DNA from: Gilliamella sp. wkB308
GTDB taxonomy: Bacteria > Pseudomonadota > Gammaproteobacteria > Enterobacterales > Orbaceae
DNA length: 64,000 nt
Reading direction: 5' to 3'
Assembly: GCF_001690185.1 (NCBI RefSeq)
Contig: NZ_LZGN01000003.1
Span: 92,162 to 156,161 of the forward strand
Position numbers and translations under genes: made by a program. The notes below the pieces were generated by a model. That model had not been told where the DNA came from and searched no databases. It saw nothing but the letters and a program-made list of their open reading frames with translations. Shown here in pieces: positions 18,854 to 28,796 of the stretch; positions within the stretch are counted from its first letter, which is position 1; the number at the start of each line of letters is the position of its first letter.

Positions 18854-19594
18854 TCATTTACTGGCGCGCCATAATGCTCCGCCACTTTTTTTATCAATTT
18901 TGGATAAAACAGTTTCATGTTCTGATAGTTCATATTCTGAGGCTTTTATGACTTTTAAAGGAGTCGATCCTCGCTCTATTTTTTGCAGAGTATTACTGTT
19001 TTCACCATTAGCTAGACTATGCTCATCCGTATTAAAGGATAATGTCGTTTGTCCACCCGTCATAGCTAAATATACTTCAGCTAAAATCTCAGCATCCAGT
19101 AAAGCGCCATGGAGTGTCCGATGTGAATTATCAATTTGGTAGCGTTCACAAAGTACATCTAAATTATTACGTTTGCCAGGGAACAGGCGTCTTGCCATTG
19201 CTAAGGTATCGGTCACAATACAGTGATCAGCAGTTTTATAATCTAAACCACAAAGACGAAACTCATAATCCATAAATCCAACATCAAACGATGCATTATG
19301 AATAATTAATTCAGCACCATCAATAAACTTAATAAAATCATGGGCAATATTTTTGAATATCGGCTCATTTTTAATAGCTTCATTGCTTATACCATGGACT
19401 TTAAACGCTTCTTCATCAATTAAGCGTTCTGGATTAATATAAACATGAAAATGATTGCCTGTTAAGCGGCGATTGATGATTTCAACGGCGCCGATTTCAA
19501 TAATCTTATGTCCTTCATAATGATTATTTCCATCTTGATTCATACCTGTTGTTTCTGTATCGAGTACAATTTGGCGAGTAGAATGAGTTATCAC
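18854..19594 (-). CDS. dnaQ: DNA polymerase III epsilon subunit (proofreading exonuclease)
   Basis: The 3'-5' exonuclease of the replicative polymerase core, 246 residues. The DEDDh motifs are clear: LDTETTG at residues 11-17, HNASFDVGFMD near 98-108, and HGALLDAEILAEVY near 160-173. A C-terminal segment (about 190-246) provides the polymerase-alpha tether. It is divergent from rnhA, with 181 bases between the two starts, and followed by tRNA-Asp, the same arrangement as in E. coli. Confidence 0.97.
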   Translation of the reverse strand: MITHSTRQIVLDTETTGMNQDGNNHYEGHKIIEIGAVEIINRRLTGNHFHVYINPERLIDEEAFKVHGISNEAIKNEPIFKNIAHDFIKFIDGAELIIHNASFDVGFMDYEFRLCGLDYKTADHCIVTDTLAMARRLFPGKRNNLDVLCERYQIDNSHRTLHGALLDAEILAEVYLAMTGGQTTLSFNTDEHSLANGENSNTLQKIERGSTPLKVIKASEYELSEHETVLSKIDKKSGGALWRASK

Positions 19595-19775
19595 GTTATT
19601 CTCTTTATATCAAACATTGGGAAAACTACGAATTAGTGATATAGTTTACCATTAAATACTATTAATGTTGATACCTACCCGCTATTTGTAGCTGAATCTT
19701 CAGATTTGCTTACCATTTTTAATTTGTGTTACATTTTGGGAGATATCAACCTAGTTTGCCGAAAAGTTTGCAAAA

Positions 19776-20249
19776 ATGTTAAAACAAATCAGAATATACA
19801 CAGATGGTTCTTGTCTTGGAAACCCTGGTCCTGGCGGATATGCTGCCATTTTAAGATATAAGCACAATGAAAAAATCTTAGCAGAAGGATATTTTAATAC
19901 AACTAATAATCGAATGGAGTTATTAGCCGCAATTGTCGCTTTAGAAAAATTAAAAGAGCCTTGTCAAATTGATCTCTATTCTGATAGCCAATATTTGAAA
20001 AATGGCATTTCAAAATGGATTTATACATGGAAAAAAAATGGATGGAAGACCGCAAATAACAAATCTGTCAAAAATGTTGATTTATGGATGCGGCTTGATA
20101 TAGCGGTACAAAAACATAAAATCGATTGGATTTGGGTTAAAGGCCATGCCGGGCATCCTGAAAATGAACAATGTGATATCATTGCCAAATCTAAAGCTGA
20201 GTCCCCTACTTTAATGGATACTTTTTTTGAAGAATCAAATTCAGCATAA
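19776..20249 (+). CDS. rnhA: Ribonuclease HI
   Basis: Cleaves the RNA strand of RNA:DNA hybrids. 157 residues, family length. The catalytic Asp lies in [20 protein letters not shown], the Glu in [13 protein letters not shown], the Asp in [13 protein letters not shown], and the His/Asp pair in [18 protein letters not shown]. The basic handle region [21 protein letters not shown] is present. It shares its promoter region with divergent dnaQ. Confidence 0.97.
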   Translation: MLKQIRIYTDGSCLGNPGPGGYAAILRYKHNEKILAEGYFNTTNNRMELLAAIVALEKLKEPCQIDLYSDSQYLKNGISKWIYTWKKNGWKTANNKSVKNVDLWMRLDIAVQKHKIDWIWVKGHAGHPENEQCDIIAKSKAESPTLMDTFFEESNSA

Positions 20250-20329
20250 TGAGTTTTAAACCCTATTATTTAACATGAGACCAAGCCATTATAGTTATCG
20301 AATGTCACTTAATAGCAAGGATTTTATTT

Positions 20330-21058
20330 ATGTATAAATTACACATAATCCCCGTATTAAAAGACAATTATGTCTGGTTATTAGAAAATAACGCAAAACA
20401 AGTTATTATCATTGATCCAGGGGCAGCCGAACCTGTTTATAACTATCTACATCTACATAATTTAACACCCCTTGCAATTTTGCTTACTCATCACCATATA
20501 GATCACATTGGCGGTGTGGTAAAACTACAAAATGATTTTAATTCTATTGAGGTATATGGGCCTAAAGAGATTCCTTTACCCATCCAATATGTAGAAAATA
20601 GTGATAAATTAATTATTGCCGATTTTAAATTTGAGATAATTCCTGTACCAGGTCATACATTAGGTCATTTGGCTTACTATTGTCAGCCTTATCTTTTTTG
20701 TGGCGATACGCTGTTATCGGCTGGTTGTGGACGTATATTTGAAGGTACACATCAACAAATGCTAAATTCACTTAACAAATTAGCCCAATTATCGGATGAT
20801 ACCTTAATTTGTGCAGGTCATGAATATACAAAATCTAATCTCGATTTTGCACTAAATATGTTACCAAATGACACTAAAATTAGTACCTATTATGATTTAA
20901 TTTCTGATAAATCAATTACTTTACCATCTACTTTAAGAAATGAAAAACAAATTAATGTTTTTCTGCGATGTAAAGAAAAAAACATACAAAATAAATTTAA
21001 TTTTAACAATGAGTTAGATTTATTTGTTTTTTTTAGAAGCCAAAAGGATATTTTTTAG
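20330..21058 (+). CDS. gloB: Hydroxyacylglutathione hydrolase (glyoxalase II)
   Basis: Hydrolyses S-lactoylglutathione to lactate and glutathione in methylglyoxal detoxification. 242 residues, slightly shorter than the usual 250. The metallo-beta-lactamase site is intact: LTHHHIDHIGG (about residues 52-62), PGHTLGH, CGDTLLSAGCGR and CAGHEYT. The C-terminal glutathione-binding part is recognisable from PSTLRNEKQINVFLRC and ends FFRSQKDIF. It sits between rnhA and mltD, as in E. coli. Glutathione is made by gshA a few genes away. Confidence 0.95.
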   Translation: MYKLHIIPVLKDNYVWLLENNAKQVIIIDPGAAEPVYNYLHLHNLTPLAILLTHHHIDHIGGVVKLQNDFNSIEVYGPKEIPLPIQYVENSDKLIIADFKFEIIPVPGHTLGHLAYYCQPYLFCGDTLLSAGCGRIFEGTHQQMLNSLNKLAQLSDDTLICAGHEYTKSNLDFALNMLPNDTKISTYYDLISDKSITLPSTLRNEKQINVFLRCKEKNIQNKFNFNNELDLFVFFRSQKDIF

Positions 21059-21100
21059 GTATAATATACGGTTTTAATAAATGTTTAATGTTTTAAGGTA

Positions 21101-22357
21101 ATGAAAAAGTTATATATATTCACAGCATTATGTTCGTTTTTGGTTGCATGCCAAAACCATCAATCTCAATATAATAGTAGTGTCTATCCAACACATAACT
21201 CAGAATCAATCGTTACCAGTGGACTTTTAAAAAGTAGTGGAATTAATAATAAATTAATCACTCAAAATCCTTGGCATTATATGATAAGCCAACTGAATGT
21301 AAAAGTCCCTGAAAATAATCGTATTAAAGAAGAAAGAACGCTTTTATTACGCAACCCTAAAGCTTTTGAAACTACAGCGCTTCGTTCTGAGCCTTATGTA
21401 TATTACATAATGGATCAATTACGTCAAAATAATTTACCGGTAGAATTAGCTTTAATTCCACTGATTGAAAGTGCCTACGATCCGTTAGCAACATCGGCTG
21501 GTAAAGCTGCCGGTTTATGGCAGATTGTACCCATAACGGCCAGAGAATACGGTCTAAATAAAAGTCACTCATTTGATCCAAGACGTGATCTGATTGCATC
21601 AACAAATTCAGCAATAACGCTGTTAAAAGATCTGAACGGTCGTTTTAAAGGAGATTGGCTATTAACTCTTGCTGCTTATAATGCTGGCGAAGGTCGCATT
21701 AGAAAAGCAATTGCACAAAATAAAGCAAATGGTTTACCAACAAATTATTGGGCGCTGGATTTACCAACTGAAACCCGACACTATGTACCAAAGATTTTAG
21801 CCATTATTGATATTGTAAAAAATAGTGAACGTTACGGTATTAAATTACCTGATTGTAACTATGAAAACTCATTAGTTAGAATTGATATGTCTAAAAATAT
21901 TTCATTAGCTAAAATTGCTCAATATACTGGGATACCCATTAACGACTTAAAAAGTTTTAATGCAGGCTATTTACAACAAACTGTAAGTGGACCATTCCAT
22001 TTACTGGTTCCGTATTCTTATGCGGAAGATTTACATAAAAAGCTACAAGCACAAAATCTTGTTTCAGCCGAAATTACAGAACTTTTACAAGATGTGCCTC
22101 ATAACACTATGCCTTTGGAAGTCAAAACAGTAGCAATCAAGTCCGAAGGATCAAGTGGAATAAATAATAAAAATAAAACGCTTCATACTAAATTAAATAA
22201 GCAGATCACTTATCAAGTTAAAGCGGGTGATGATTTGGTAACTATAGCTAAAAATTATCGTGTTAAAATTACAGATATTTTAACTTGGAATAATTTGACA
22301 GATCAGGATATAAAAGAAGGTGATGTATTAACCATTAACCTTGCAAATCCAATCTAA
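21101..22357 (+). CDS. mltD: Membrane-bound lytic murein transglycosylase D
   Basis: Cleaves peptidoglycan glycan strands and acts from the outer membrane facing the periplasm. 418 residues. A lipoprotein signal with lipobox LVAC gives Cys17 as the lipidated residue. The transglycosylase domain (about 95-260) has the catalytic Glu in ALIPLIESAYDP, then SAGKAAGLWQIVP, AAYNAGEGRI and LPTETRHYVPKI. A divergent LysM lies at about 265-320 and a clear one at 368-415 (YQVKAGDDLVTIAKNYRV). E. coli MltD has the same layout. The 3' end overlaps the convergent yafD gene by 23 bases. Confidence 0.95.
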   Translation: MKKLYIFTALCSFLVACQNHQSQYNSSVYPTHNSESIVTSGLLKSSGINNKLITQNPWHYMISQLNVKVPENNRIKEERTLLLRNPKAFETTALRSEPYVYYIMDQLRQNNLPVELALIPLIESAYDPLATSAGKAAGLWQIVPITAREYGLNKSHSFDPRRDLIASTNSAITLLKDLNGRFKGDWLLTLAAYNAGEGRIRKAIAQNKANGLPTNYWALDLPTETRHYVPKILAIIDIVKNSERYGIKLPDCNYENSLVRIDMSKNISLAKIAQYTGIPINDLKSFNAGYLQQTVSGPFHLLVPYSYAEDLHKKLQAQNLVSAEITELLQDVPHNTMPLEVKTVAIKSEGSSGINNKNKTLHTKLNKQITYQVKAGDDLVTIAKNYRVKITDILTWNNLTDQDIKEGDVLTINLANPI

Positions 22358-23117
22358 ATTTGACCAATAAAGGATTATGATCAGATGCCGAAGTACTAAT
22401 TATTTTTGCTGTATCTAATTGTAATCCTCGATAAAATACAAAATCTAATGGTCTTCCCATAAATGTTTTTCGAATATCATTTGAAAAATTCACCGGTTTG
22501 AGATCGATTGTACTTACTAAATGATATAAAAGATTTAACCGCTGTTGACTCCAAGCATTGAAATCACCAGCTAAGATCACCGGTCCATTATGTTCCTTGA
22601 TTCGATTTAATAGCATATGCATTTGTTGCCGATAACTTTTGACACCAATACTAAAGTTAACGGCATGAATGTTCGCAACTAGCAATTGTTGTGTAGAGTT
22701 ATAAATAGGATAAATTGTTATTAAAGCAGATTTTGGAACGCGAATAAGGGGTTCTTTTTCTCTAAATGAATAGATAGAGATAGGTAATGTATCTGTAATT
22801 GTCATCACTCCAGCATAAATATTATTGAAGCAGTAAGCAGGCACATGGTCTGCTATCTTATTTTGTCGGGTAATAAAGTTCAATAATTGTGGTGTGGTTT
22901 GCGCTTCTTGTAATAATATCAATTTAGTTTTATCTGCATAATGTTCTAAAATCTGAATACAGTCGGCTCTTTTTTGTTTAAAAATATTCCAAACCATAAT
23001 GGTAAAAGTGGTTTTATCAATTAATGGTTTATTCACTATCATTTGACTATTGGGCAAAATAATTTCTACCTCATTATTTGCCCGATATCGTAATGTATAA
23101 TCTCGATGTTTAAACAT
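22335..23117 (-). CDS. yafD: YafD-like endonuclease/exonuclease/phosphatase family protein
   Basis: A 260-residue protein with an EEP (DNase I-like) fold. The metal-binding Glu is in LILLQEAQ (about residue 70), followed by NIHAVNFS, the AGDFNAWS motif (about 185-192) and the catalytic SDHNPLLV near the C-terminus. The substrate is unknown. It starts five bases after the gshA stop, so it is the second gene of a gshA-yafD operon, and its end overlaps mltD on the other strand. Confidence 0.85.
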   Translation of the reverse strand: MFKHRDYTLRYRANNEVEIILPNSQMIVNKPLIDKTTFTIMVWNIFKQKRADCIQILEHYADKTKLILLQEAQTTPQLLNFITRQNKIADHVPAYCFNNIYAGVMTITDTLPISIYSFREKEPLIRVPKSALITIYPIYNSTQQLLVANIHAVNFSIGVKSYRQQMHMLLNRIKEHNGPVILAGDFNAWSQQRLNLLYHLVSTIDLKPVNFSNDIRKTFMGRPLDFVFYRGLQLDTAKIISTSASDHNPLLVKFRLDLQG

Positions 23118-23122
23118 ATTAA

Positions 23123-24682
23123 CTATTTATTTTGTTGAGCTAAATATTCATCAAACGATACTTTATCATTTTCTTCTAATTTTTTCTGTTTTTCGAGTGA
23201 TATATAGCGTTGTTGAACAAAATCATTATCGGTTAACACGGCTAAAGGTTCTGACAATAACTGTTTTTTATATTGACTTGCTAAAGCTAAACCAAATTTA
23301 GCTGTCCCCAAATCACTTATCGCCTGTAATGTTCTTGCAGATAAAGTTAATTCCGGGTAATCAAACATAACATCAAGTCGTTCACAAACCTTACGGTAAT
23401 GCTGTTTTTCATCATGATGATCTAAAACATCAGCAACACGTAGTAAATCCTTAAATAATTGATGACCTACTTTGGCCATTGGTTCATGATAACTTCCACA
23501 CCCCATTGTTATTTCAATACCCGGTTTTCGACCTTCTAAAATAATTCGATTCCAGTTTAATTTTGCACACTCTAGCTCTTGACTGCTCATTTCAGGTGCC
23601 GGTGCTAATGCACACCAAATTAAAAATAAATCGATAAATCGAATTTGTTCTTCTGTAATACCGATTGGTGAAAATGGATTAACATCTAAAGCTCTGACTT
23701 CGATATACTCAATTCCACCTCGTAGCAATGCATCTGAAGGAGATTCCCCTGCCTTAGGAACACGTTTAGGACGAATCGGTGCATAAAACTCATTTTCAAT
23801 TTGTAAGACTTTATCATTTAATTGACGATATTGACCATCAACTTTAATGCCTAAGCGACTAAATTCGGGGGATTGTGTTTTAGTTGCACGTTTTAATCCT
23901 TCGACATAAGTATCCAAATGATTAAACGTGATACCCAATTGCTTTTGAGCATTATTGGTATAACCGATATCGCTTAGCCTTAAAGAGGTGGCATAAGGTA
24001 AATAACAGTTGCCGTTAGTTTGTTCAATAAATGCTTTCGCTTTTTCTGGATCTTGAATAAATGAAGAGCACATTGATGGTGATGCGCCAAAAAGATACGG
24101 GATTACCCAACCAAAGCGATAATAGTTACGAATTAAAGTGAAATAGCCTTCTGAAATAACGTCTTTACCCTCTTCGGTATTTTTTATCCCGTCTCTTGCT
24201 TGCCAAAATGCTGTCGGTAAAGAAAAATTATAATGGACACCTGAAATAGTTTGCATCATTGCACCATAACGGTTTTTTAATCCCTCACGATACAGCGTTT
24301 TAAAACGCCCTTCGTTTGAAGAACCATATTGTGCTAATATAATATCGTCTTCTTTGGCAACAAAACACGGCATACTTAGTGGCCACATCATTTCATCACC
24401 AATATTAATACTGGCATAACGATGTAAATCTCGTAAAAACGTGAGCATATAATCAATGTTCGTATTTACTGGTGTTATAAACTCAAGCATCGACTCTGCA
24501 AAATCAGTTGTGATCCAAGGGTGAGTTAAGGCTGAACCAATTTTATTGGGAAAAGGCGTTTTAGATAAAGAACCATCGGGTAAAATTCGTAAGGTCTCTC
24601 GTTCCAATCCACGTTGAATACCTTGTAAAATCGTATAATGTTTTTCTAACCAATTAAGTGCTTTAGAAACATCAGGTATCAT
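23123..24682 (-). CDS. gshA: Glutamate-cysteine ligase
   Basis: First step of glutathione synthesis: joins glutamate and cysteine using ATP. 519 residues, the proteobacterial GshA length (about 518). Seen: [19 protein letters not shown] at about 19-37 with the substrate-binding [36 protein letters not shown], and the metal-binding [17 protein letters not shown] near residue 327. It is the first gene of an operon with yafD. The two-enzyme route also needs gshB, which is not in the window. Confidence 0.96.
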   Translation of the reverse strand: MIPDVSKALNWLEKHYTILQGIQRGLERETLRILPDGSLSKTPFPNKIGSALTHPWITTDFAESMLEFITPVNTNIDYMLTFLRDLHRYASINIGDEMMWPLSMPCFVAKEDDIILAQYGSSNEGRFKTLYREGLKNRYGAMMQTISGVHYNFSLPTAFWQARDGIKNTEEGKDVISEGYFTLIRNYYRFGWVIPYLFGASPSMCSSFIQDPEKAKAFIEQTNGNCYLPYATSLRLSDIGYTNNAQKQLGITFNHLDTYVEGLKRATKTQSPEFSRLGIKVDGQYRQLNDKVLQIENEFYAPIRPKRVPKAGESPSDALLRGGIEYIEVRALDVNPFSPIGITEEQIRFIDLFLIWCALAPAPEMSSQELECAKLNWNRIILEGRKPGIEITMGCGSYHEPMAKVGHQLFKDLLRVADVLDHHDEKQHYRKVCERLDVMFDYPELTLSARTLQAISDLGTAKFGLALASQYKKQLLSEPLAVLTDNDFVQQRYISLEKQKKLEENDKVSFDEYLAQQNK

Positions 24683-24880
24683 AATCTTTATTTATCCTAA
24701 ATTGAGTTTTATATATTCAATATTATCATAATTTACAAGCTTCTATTGGTAAATTTGGCTTTTTACTTATGCTCTATAAAAATAGAACTGATTTGAAAGA
24801 TGAAAACACTCAATAATACTATTTATTATCTATAGTTAAGTCATGAATCGAAATTTAATAATCTTGTCTATTTCATGAAT

Positions 24881-24909
24881 AGGAATGGGTAATTATCTCC
24901 ATTCCTTTC
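24881..24909 (+). terminator. Hairpin between gshA and hutZ (weak terminator)
   Basis: AGGAATGG, ten-base loop, CCATTCCT, then only TTC. It lies in the 274-base gap before the 3' end of the hutZ-like gene. No gene reads plus-strand through it, so its role is unclear. Confidence 0.3.
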
Positions 24910-24956
24910 AATGTAAAGCGATTAGGTATCATCAATTTCACAAAGTTTTAATTCTG

Positions 24957-25472
24957 TTATTGTGCTTTTTGATTGGCAATATAGCTTTCATCAACTTGCG
25001 TTATACTATTATTTTGATGATCGATTTGATAGGTTTTACCAAATCCAATAACCAGTCTGCCCTGCTTTGGTGAAATTTTAAATAAATTAAAGTCTTTCAT
25101 TTCTGACAACATATAAACCATCTTACTGACTCGTGAAGCAAATTGCTCAATAATAGCATTAAACAATTCGGAATCTTTTTCAATCATATTAGCTGTTGCT
25201 TGAAAGTTTAAACGTTTACGAGCATAGATGTTCTTTGTTTTAGATTCATCTTCAATAATAAACACTGAGATATGGGCATTAGCCTTGATATTCTGACTAT
25301 GTGGGGCTAAATCAGAAATAAGTATATAGTAATCCTTACCATCAAAAAAATAAGGTGAATAACTTGTTTCGACATCTCCATTTGGATTAATGGTTGACAA
25401 TATGATCGATAAAACGGATTCATGAAGGCTATTTATTGTATTTTGAACTATCTCAATGTTGGACTCAGCCAT
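24957..25472 (-). CDS. hutZ: HugZ/HutZ-family haem utilisation protein
   Basis: A 171-residue split-barrel flavin-like (pyridoxamine oxidase fold) protein. The N-terminal half has SVLSIILSTINPNGDVETSYSPYF and the barrel strand YYILISDLAPHSQNIKANAHISVFI. The C-terminal GRLVIGFGKTYQI is the characteristic HugZ/HutZ motif. HutZ in Vibrio degrades haem to release iron. No haem importer genes are next to it; it is monocistronic, with 213 bases of AT-rich sequence upstream, so haem degradation is inferred from family only. Confidence 0.82.
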   Translation of the reverse strand: MAESNIEIVQNTINSLHESVLSIILSTINPNGDVETSYSPYFFDGKDYYILISDLAPHSQNIKANAHISVFIIEDESKTKNIYARKRLNFQATANMIEKDSELFNAIIEQFASRVSKMVYMLSEMKDFNLFKISPKQGRLVIGFGKTYQIDHQNNSITQVDESYIANQKAQ

Positions 25473-25685
25473 AAAAATCTCCTTTAAATTTTTTAATTTA
25501 TTTTTTTAATAATTAGCTCGATAGATTAAAGTTTAATCGCTACTTGATCAATCAGTTAATCTATTAATTATTCAGTTATAACTTAAATCATTGTTATTAG
25601 GTGCACTGTATAGCCCTATTGTTTTATAGGCATTACTCAATTAACATTATGTTGTTAACTATTTGTAAAGGCGATTAATCATACC

Positions 25686-26843
25686 TTATCCATCTTTTCT
25701 TTCCAATAAAACTAATACTTCCATATGCGAGGTATGAGGAAACATATCAAATAATTGAACTTTCTTAAGTTGGTAATCCGATAATAAGCGTATATCTTCA
25801 ACTAATGATGATAAATTGCAGCTAGAATATAAAATATAGTAAGGTTTAACCTGAGCTAAGAATTGCATTAATGTTTCTCCTCCCCCTCTTCTTGGTGGAT
25901 TGAGTAACACTAAGTCAGGTATATTCTGTTGTCCGATGCTATACCGAGTTGCATCTAATGATTTAAATGTAAGATGAGTAAAACCCAGTTCATCTGCTGT
26001 TCGTGAAGCACACTCTATTGCATCTGAATTAATTTCAATTCCTGTTAAGTTGATATTTTTGTTATTTGCAGCATTGACACAATGTAAACCAAAACCACCT
26101 ACGCCACAAAACAGATCCAAAATGGATCTTACATTTAAATTATTCACCCAGTCACTCGCTGTTTGATAAAGATTTTTAGCGATATTGGTGTTGGTTTGAA
26201 AAAAGCTTTTAGCTTTAATATAAAGGGGTATATAATTCAATGTAAAATTCAAATAACTACTCTGGGTAAGGACAATTTCTTCTTCACCTTCTAAAATAGC
26301 TGAATGATTAGGTTGAATATTTATTGAAACAACCTGTAAATTTTCAATTTTGTTTTGAAGCTGTTGAAGTGAATTTCTGATTTTCTCCACAAACTTGTGT
26401 GATCGCATCACAAATCGAATCATAAAACCATTTGTTTCTTCGGTGGTACTTTCTGTAATGATGACAAACTTTAATTCCCCTTTTCGCTTATTAATATTAT
26501 AAGGAACTAACCCTTGTTTACGGATATATGTTCGTACCATTTTAAGAATATTTTGCATACTGGTGGTATAAAGCGGACAATCGCAAAGATCAATAGCTTC
26601 ATTATCATTTACCATACCCAATATCGGTTTTTCAACGGTGCCAAGTACAGCCATTTTTGCCTTATTACGAAAAGCGACTTCTGAGCTAGCAACGGGTGGC
26701 TTAACCTCTTTAGGGTTAAACTCCGTTATTTTTTCTAATAAATTATTCTGTTTTTCTTGAAGTTGAGTGGTATAAGGATAATTGATCCAGTTACAGGATA
26801 AACATTTTTTTTGCTGATAATAGCGACACTGCATTATAGTCAT
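25686..26843 (-). CDS. rlmC: 23S rRNA (uracil-747-C5)-methyltransferase RlmC
   Basis: Makes m5U in 23S rRNA using SAM. The product is 385 residues from ATG 26843, or 382 if translation starts at ATG 26834. The latter gives MQCRYYQQKKCLSCNWI, which aligns better with E. coli RlmC. The iron-sulfur cluster cysteines are in that N-terminal segment plus DLCDCPLY. There is no TRAM domain, as expected for RlmC rather than RlmD. The methyltransferase part has ILDLFCGVGGFGLHC, LLNPPRRGGGE and the catalytic Cys in ILYSSCNLSSL. Confidence 0.93.
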   Translation of the reverse strand: MTIMQCRYYQQKKCLSCNWINYPYTTQLQEKQNNLLEKITEFNPKEVKPPVASSEVAFRNKAKMAVLGTVEKPILGMVNDNEAIDLCDCPLYTTSMQNILKMVRTYIRKQGLVPYNINKRKGELKFVIITESTTEETNGFMIRFVMRSHKFVEKIRNSLQQLQNKIENLQVVSINIQPNHSAILEGEEEIVLTQSSYLNFTLNYIPLYIKAKSFFQTNTNIAKNLYQTASDWVNNLNVRSILDLFCGVGGFGLHCVNAANNKNINLTGIEINSDAIECASRTADELGFTHLTFKSLDATRYSIGQQNIPDLVLLNPPRRGGGETLMQFLAQVKPYYILYSSCNLSSLVEDIRLLSDYQLKKVQLFDMFPHTSHMEVLVLLERKDG

Positions 26844-27052
26844 AACCTCGTTTTATAATAAGTTATTATATAATTAAATTGTTTCAAAGATTAGTTATTT
26901 TAAGCCAAACCATAAGAGACAGCCTGAAACTGACTTTTTGAAAATAAAAAATAATTATTTATCAAAAAGGTATTTAATTATTTTATTACCAAGGTTTGAC
27001 GTAATAGCGCTATATGATAGGATATAGCCATTAACATTACAGGAACAATTTA

Positions 27053-27841
27053 ATGTCTATTAAGTTAAAAACGCCAACAGAAATCGAAAAAATGCGTATC
27101 GCTGGCAAACTTGCCGCCGATGTATTAGAAATGATCGAACCCTATGTCAAACCCGGTATTACGACAGGTGAACTGGATAAAATTTGCTATGAATACATTG
27201 TCAATGTTCAAAAAGCTATCCCTGCAAATATCGGCTATAGCGGTTATCAACATACGAGCTGTATTTCAATCAATGACGTTGTTTGTCATGGTATCCCAAG
27301 TTTTGATAAAAAAATAAAAGATGGTGACATACTTAACATTGATGTCACTGTAATCAAAGACGGTTATCACGGTGATACATCAAGAATGTATATTGCTGGA
27401 AAACCAACCGTTGCTGGCGAAAAATTATGCCAAGTAGCACAAGAAAGTTTGTATGAAGCGATTAAAATTATTAAACCGGGTTTACGATTAAGAGAAATCG
27501 GCAAAACAATTCAAAAATATGTTGAAAAATTTGGTTTTTCATCTGTTAGAGAATATTGTGGTCATGGAATTGGTGAAGTTTATCACGATGAACCCCAAGT
27601 TTTACATTATGATGCTGATGATGGTGGCGTTATTTTAAAACCAGGTATGACATTCACCATTGAACCTATGGTAAACACAGGTGACTGGCGTACTCGTACA
27701 ATGAAAGATGGTTGGACCGTAAAAACCAAAGATCATGGACTTTCTGCACAATATGAACACACTATTTTAGTAACTGATAATGGTGTTGAAGTATTAACGC
27801 TACGCAGTAATGAAAACTTCCCTCGAGTAATCGAACACTAA
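27053..27841 (+). CDS. map: Methionine aminopeptidase, type I
   Basis: Removes the N-terminal Met from new proteins. 262 residues, close to E. coli Map. The five metal ligands lie in IDVTVIKDGYHGDTSRMY (two Asp), CGHGIGEVYHDEP (His), FTIEPMV (Glu) and QYEHTILVTD (Glu). The substrate-site His is in NDVVCHGIPS. It has an AGGA RBS before ATG 27053. Here it is not next to rpsB/tsf, its usual neighbours in E. coli. A strong 15-bp-arm inverted repeat follows the stop. Confidence 0.97.
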   Translation: MSIKLKTPTEIEKMRIAGKLAADVLEMIEPYVKPGITTGELDKICYEYIVNVQKAIPANIGYSGYQHTSCISINDVVCHGIPSFDKKIKDGDILNIDVTVIKDGYHGDTSRMYIAGKPTVAGEKLCQVAQESLYEAIKIIKPGLRLREIGKTIQKYVEKFGFSSVREYCGHGIGEVYHDEPQVLHYDADDGGVILKPGMTFTIEPMVNTGDWRTRTMKDGWTVKTKDHGLSAQYEHTILVTDNGVEVLTLRSNENFPRVIEH

Positions 27842-27846
27842 AACTG

Positions 27847-27888
27847 ATGATTCAACAATAAAGTTATTGTTGAATCATGATCTTTTTC
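27847..27888. terminator. Long inverted repeat between map and cnoX
   Basis: ATGATTCAACAATAA, two bases, TTATTGTTGAATCAT: fifteen-base perfect arms followed by a T-rich tail (TCTTTTTCTTT). The genes converge here, so it probably terminates map and could also limit antisense transcription into cnoX. Confidence 0.7.
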
Positions 27889-27899
27889 TTTAATTCATC

Positions 27900-28769
27900 T
27901 TAATAAAGTAATGTATAAAGTTTACGACGATAAGAAGCAGCTAATGGATTACTTGTGCCAAGCGCAGCTAACAAATCCAGTAAGGTTTTCTTAACTTGCC
28001 CATCACCAGCATTAAGATCTTGAGTAAGCGGCTTAAATAGTAATTCGAGTGCTTCTTCTTGCCGACCTACTTGCATTAATTGTGATGATAATTGGATCAT
28101 CAACTCTACATTATCCGGTTGTTTTTCTAATTCAGTTTGTAATAATTGCAATTCTGGAGAATTTGCAGCTTGTTCCAATAACTCAATTTCAGCTTGTAAT
28201 CCATGATATGTAGTATCCTGATCTTGCAATGGAACAGAATCTAAAACGTCTTTTGCTTCCGCTAACTGCTTTAATGCAATCTGTGCTTTGGCTAACATGA
28301 ATGCAATATCGGATCTTGGCTTACCTAAATGATCCTTCAAATTCTTCCATGCTTGTCTTAATAATGGCAACGCTTCTTCGTATTTTTCTTCATTAAATAG
28401 ATTTTGTGCTTCAATTAATTTAAGTTCATCTTCATTAGGCAACACTTTAGTCAATAATTCACGGATTTTTTCTTCTGGTTGAGGTCCTTGAAAACCATCT
28501 AGAGGTTGGCCATTTTGGAATAAATAAACAGTCGGAATAGCACGTAGTCCAAACTGTGCAGCCAACATCTGCTGCTCATCACAATTGACACTCGCTAAAA
28601 TAAATTGACCATGATATTCATCAGCTAATTTTGTCAATGTTTGTGTCGTTTCTTCGTAATTTGGGCTTCTTGGTGACCAAAAGTAAAATAACACAAGCTG
28701 TTTAGTTGATTTTTCTAAAATTTCTTGAATATTTTGTTCATTAACATCAAAAATAAAAGGGTTTTGCAT
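27900..28769 (-). CDS. cnoX: CnoX/YbbN-like thioredoxin-fold co-chaperone
   Basis: A 289-residue protein: thioredoxin domain at about residues 1-110 (VLFYFWSPRSPNYEE, AAQFGLRAIPTVYLFQNGQP) and TPR-like helices from about 115 to 289. E. coli CnoX is a chlorine-activated holdase that passes substrates to GroEL. The active-site position reads SPRSPNY here, whereas E. coli has SERSQHC. The Cys used by the E. coli protein for the mixed disulfide with GroEL is therefore replaced by Tyr. The protein may keep holdase and TPR functions without that redox link. It lies 27 bases downstream of the ybbO-like gene and is probably cotranscribed with it. Confidence 0.88.
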   Translation of the reverse strand: MQNPFIFDVNEQNIQEILEKSTKQLVLFYFWSPRSPNYEETTQTLTKLADEYHGQFILASVNCDEQQMLAAQFGLRAIPTVYLFQNGQPLDGFQGPQPEEKIRELLTKVLPNEDELKLIEAQNLFNEEKYEEALPLLRQAWKNLKDHLGKPRSDIAFMLAKAQIALKQLAEAKDVLDSVPLQDQDTTYHGLQAEIELLEQAANSPELQLLQTELEKQPDNVELMIQLSSQLMQVGRQEEALELLFKPLTQDLNAGDGQVKKTLLDLLAALGTSNPLAASYRRKLYTLLY

Positions 28770-28796
28770 ATTATTTCCTATGAATATTAAGATTCA

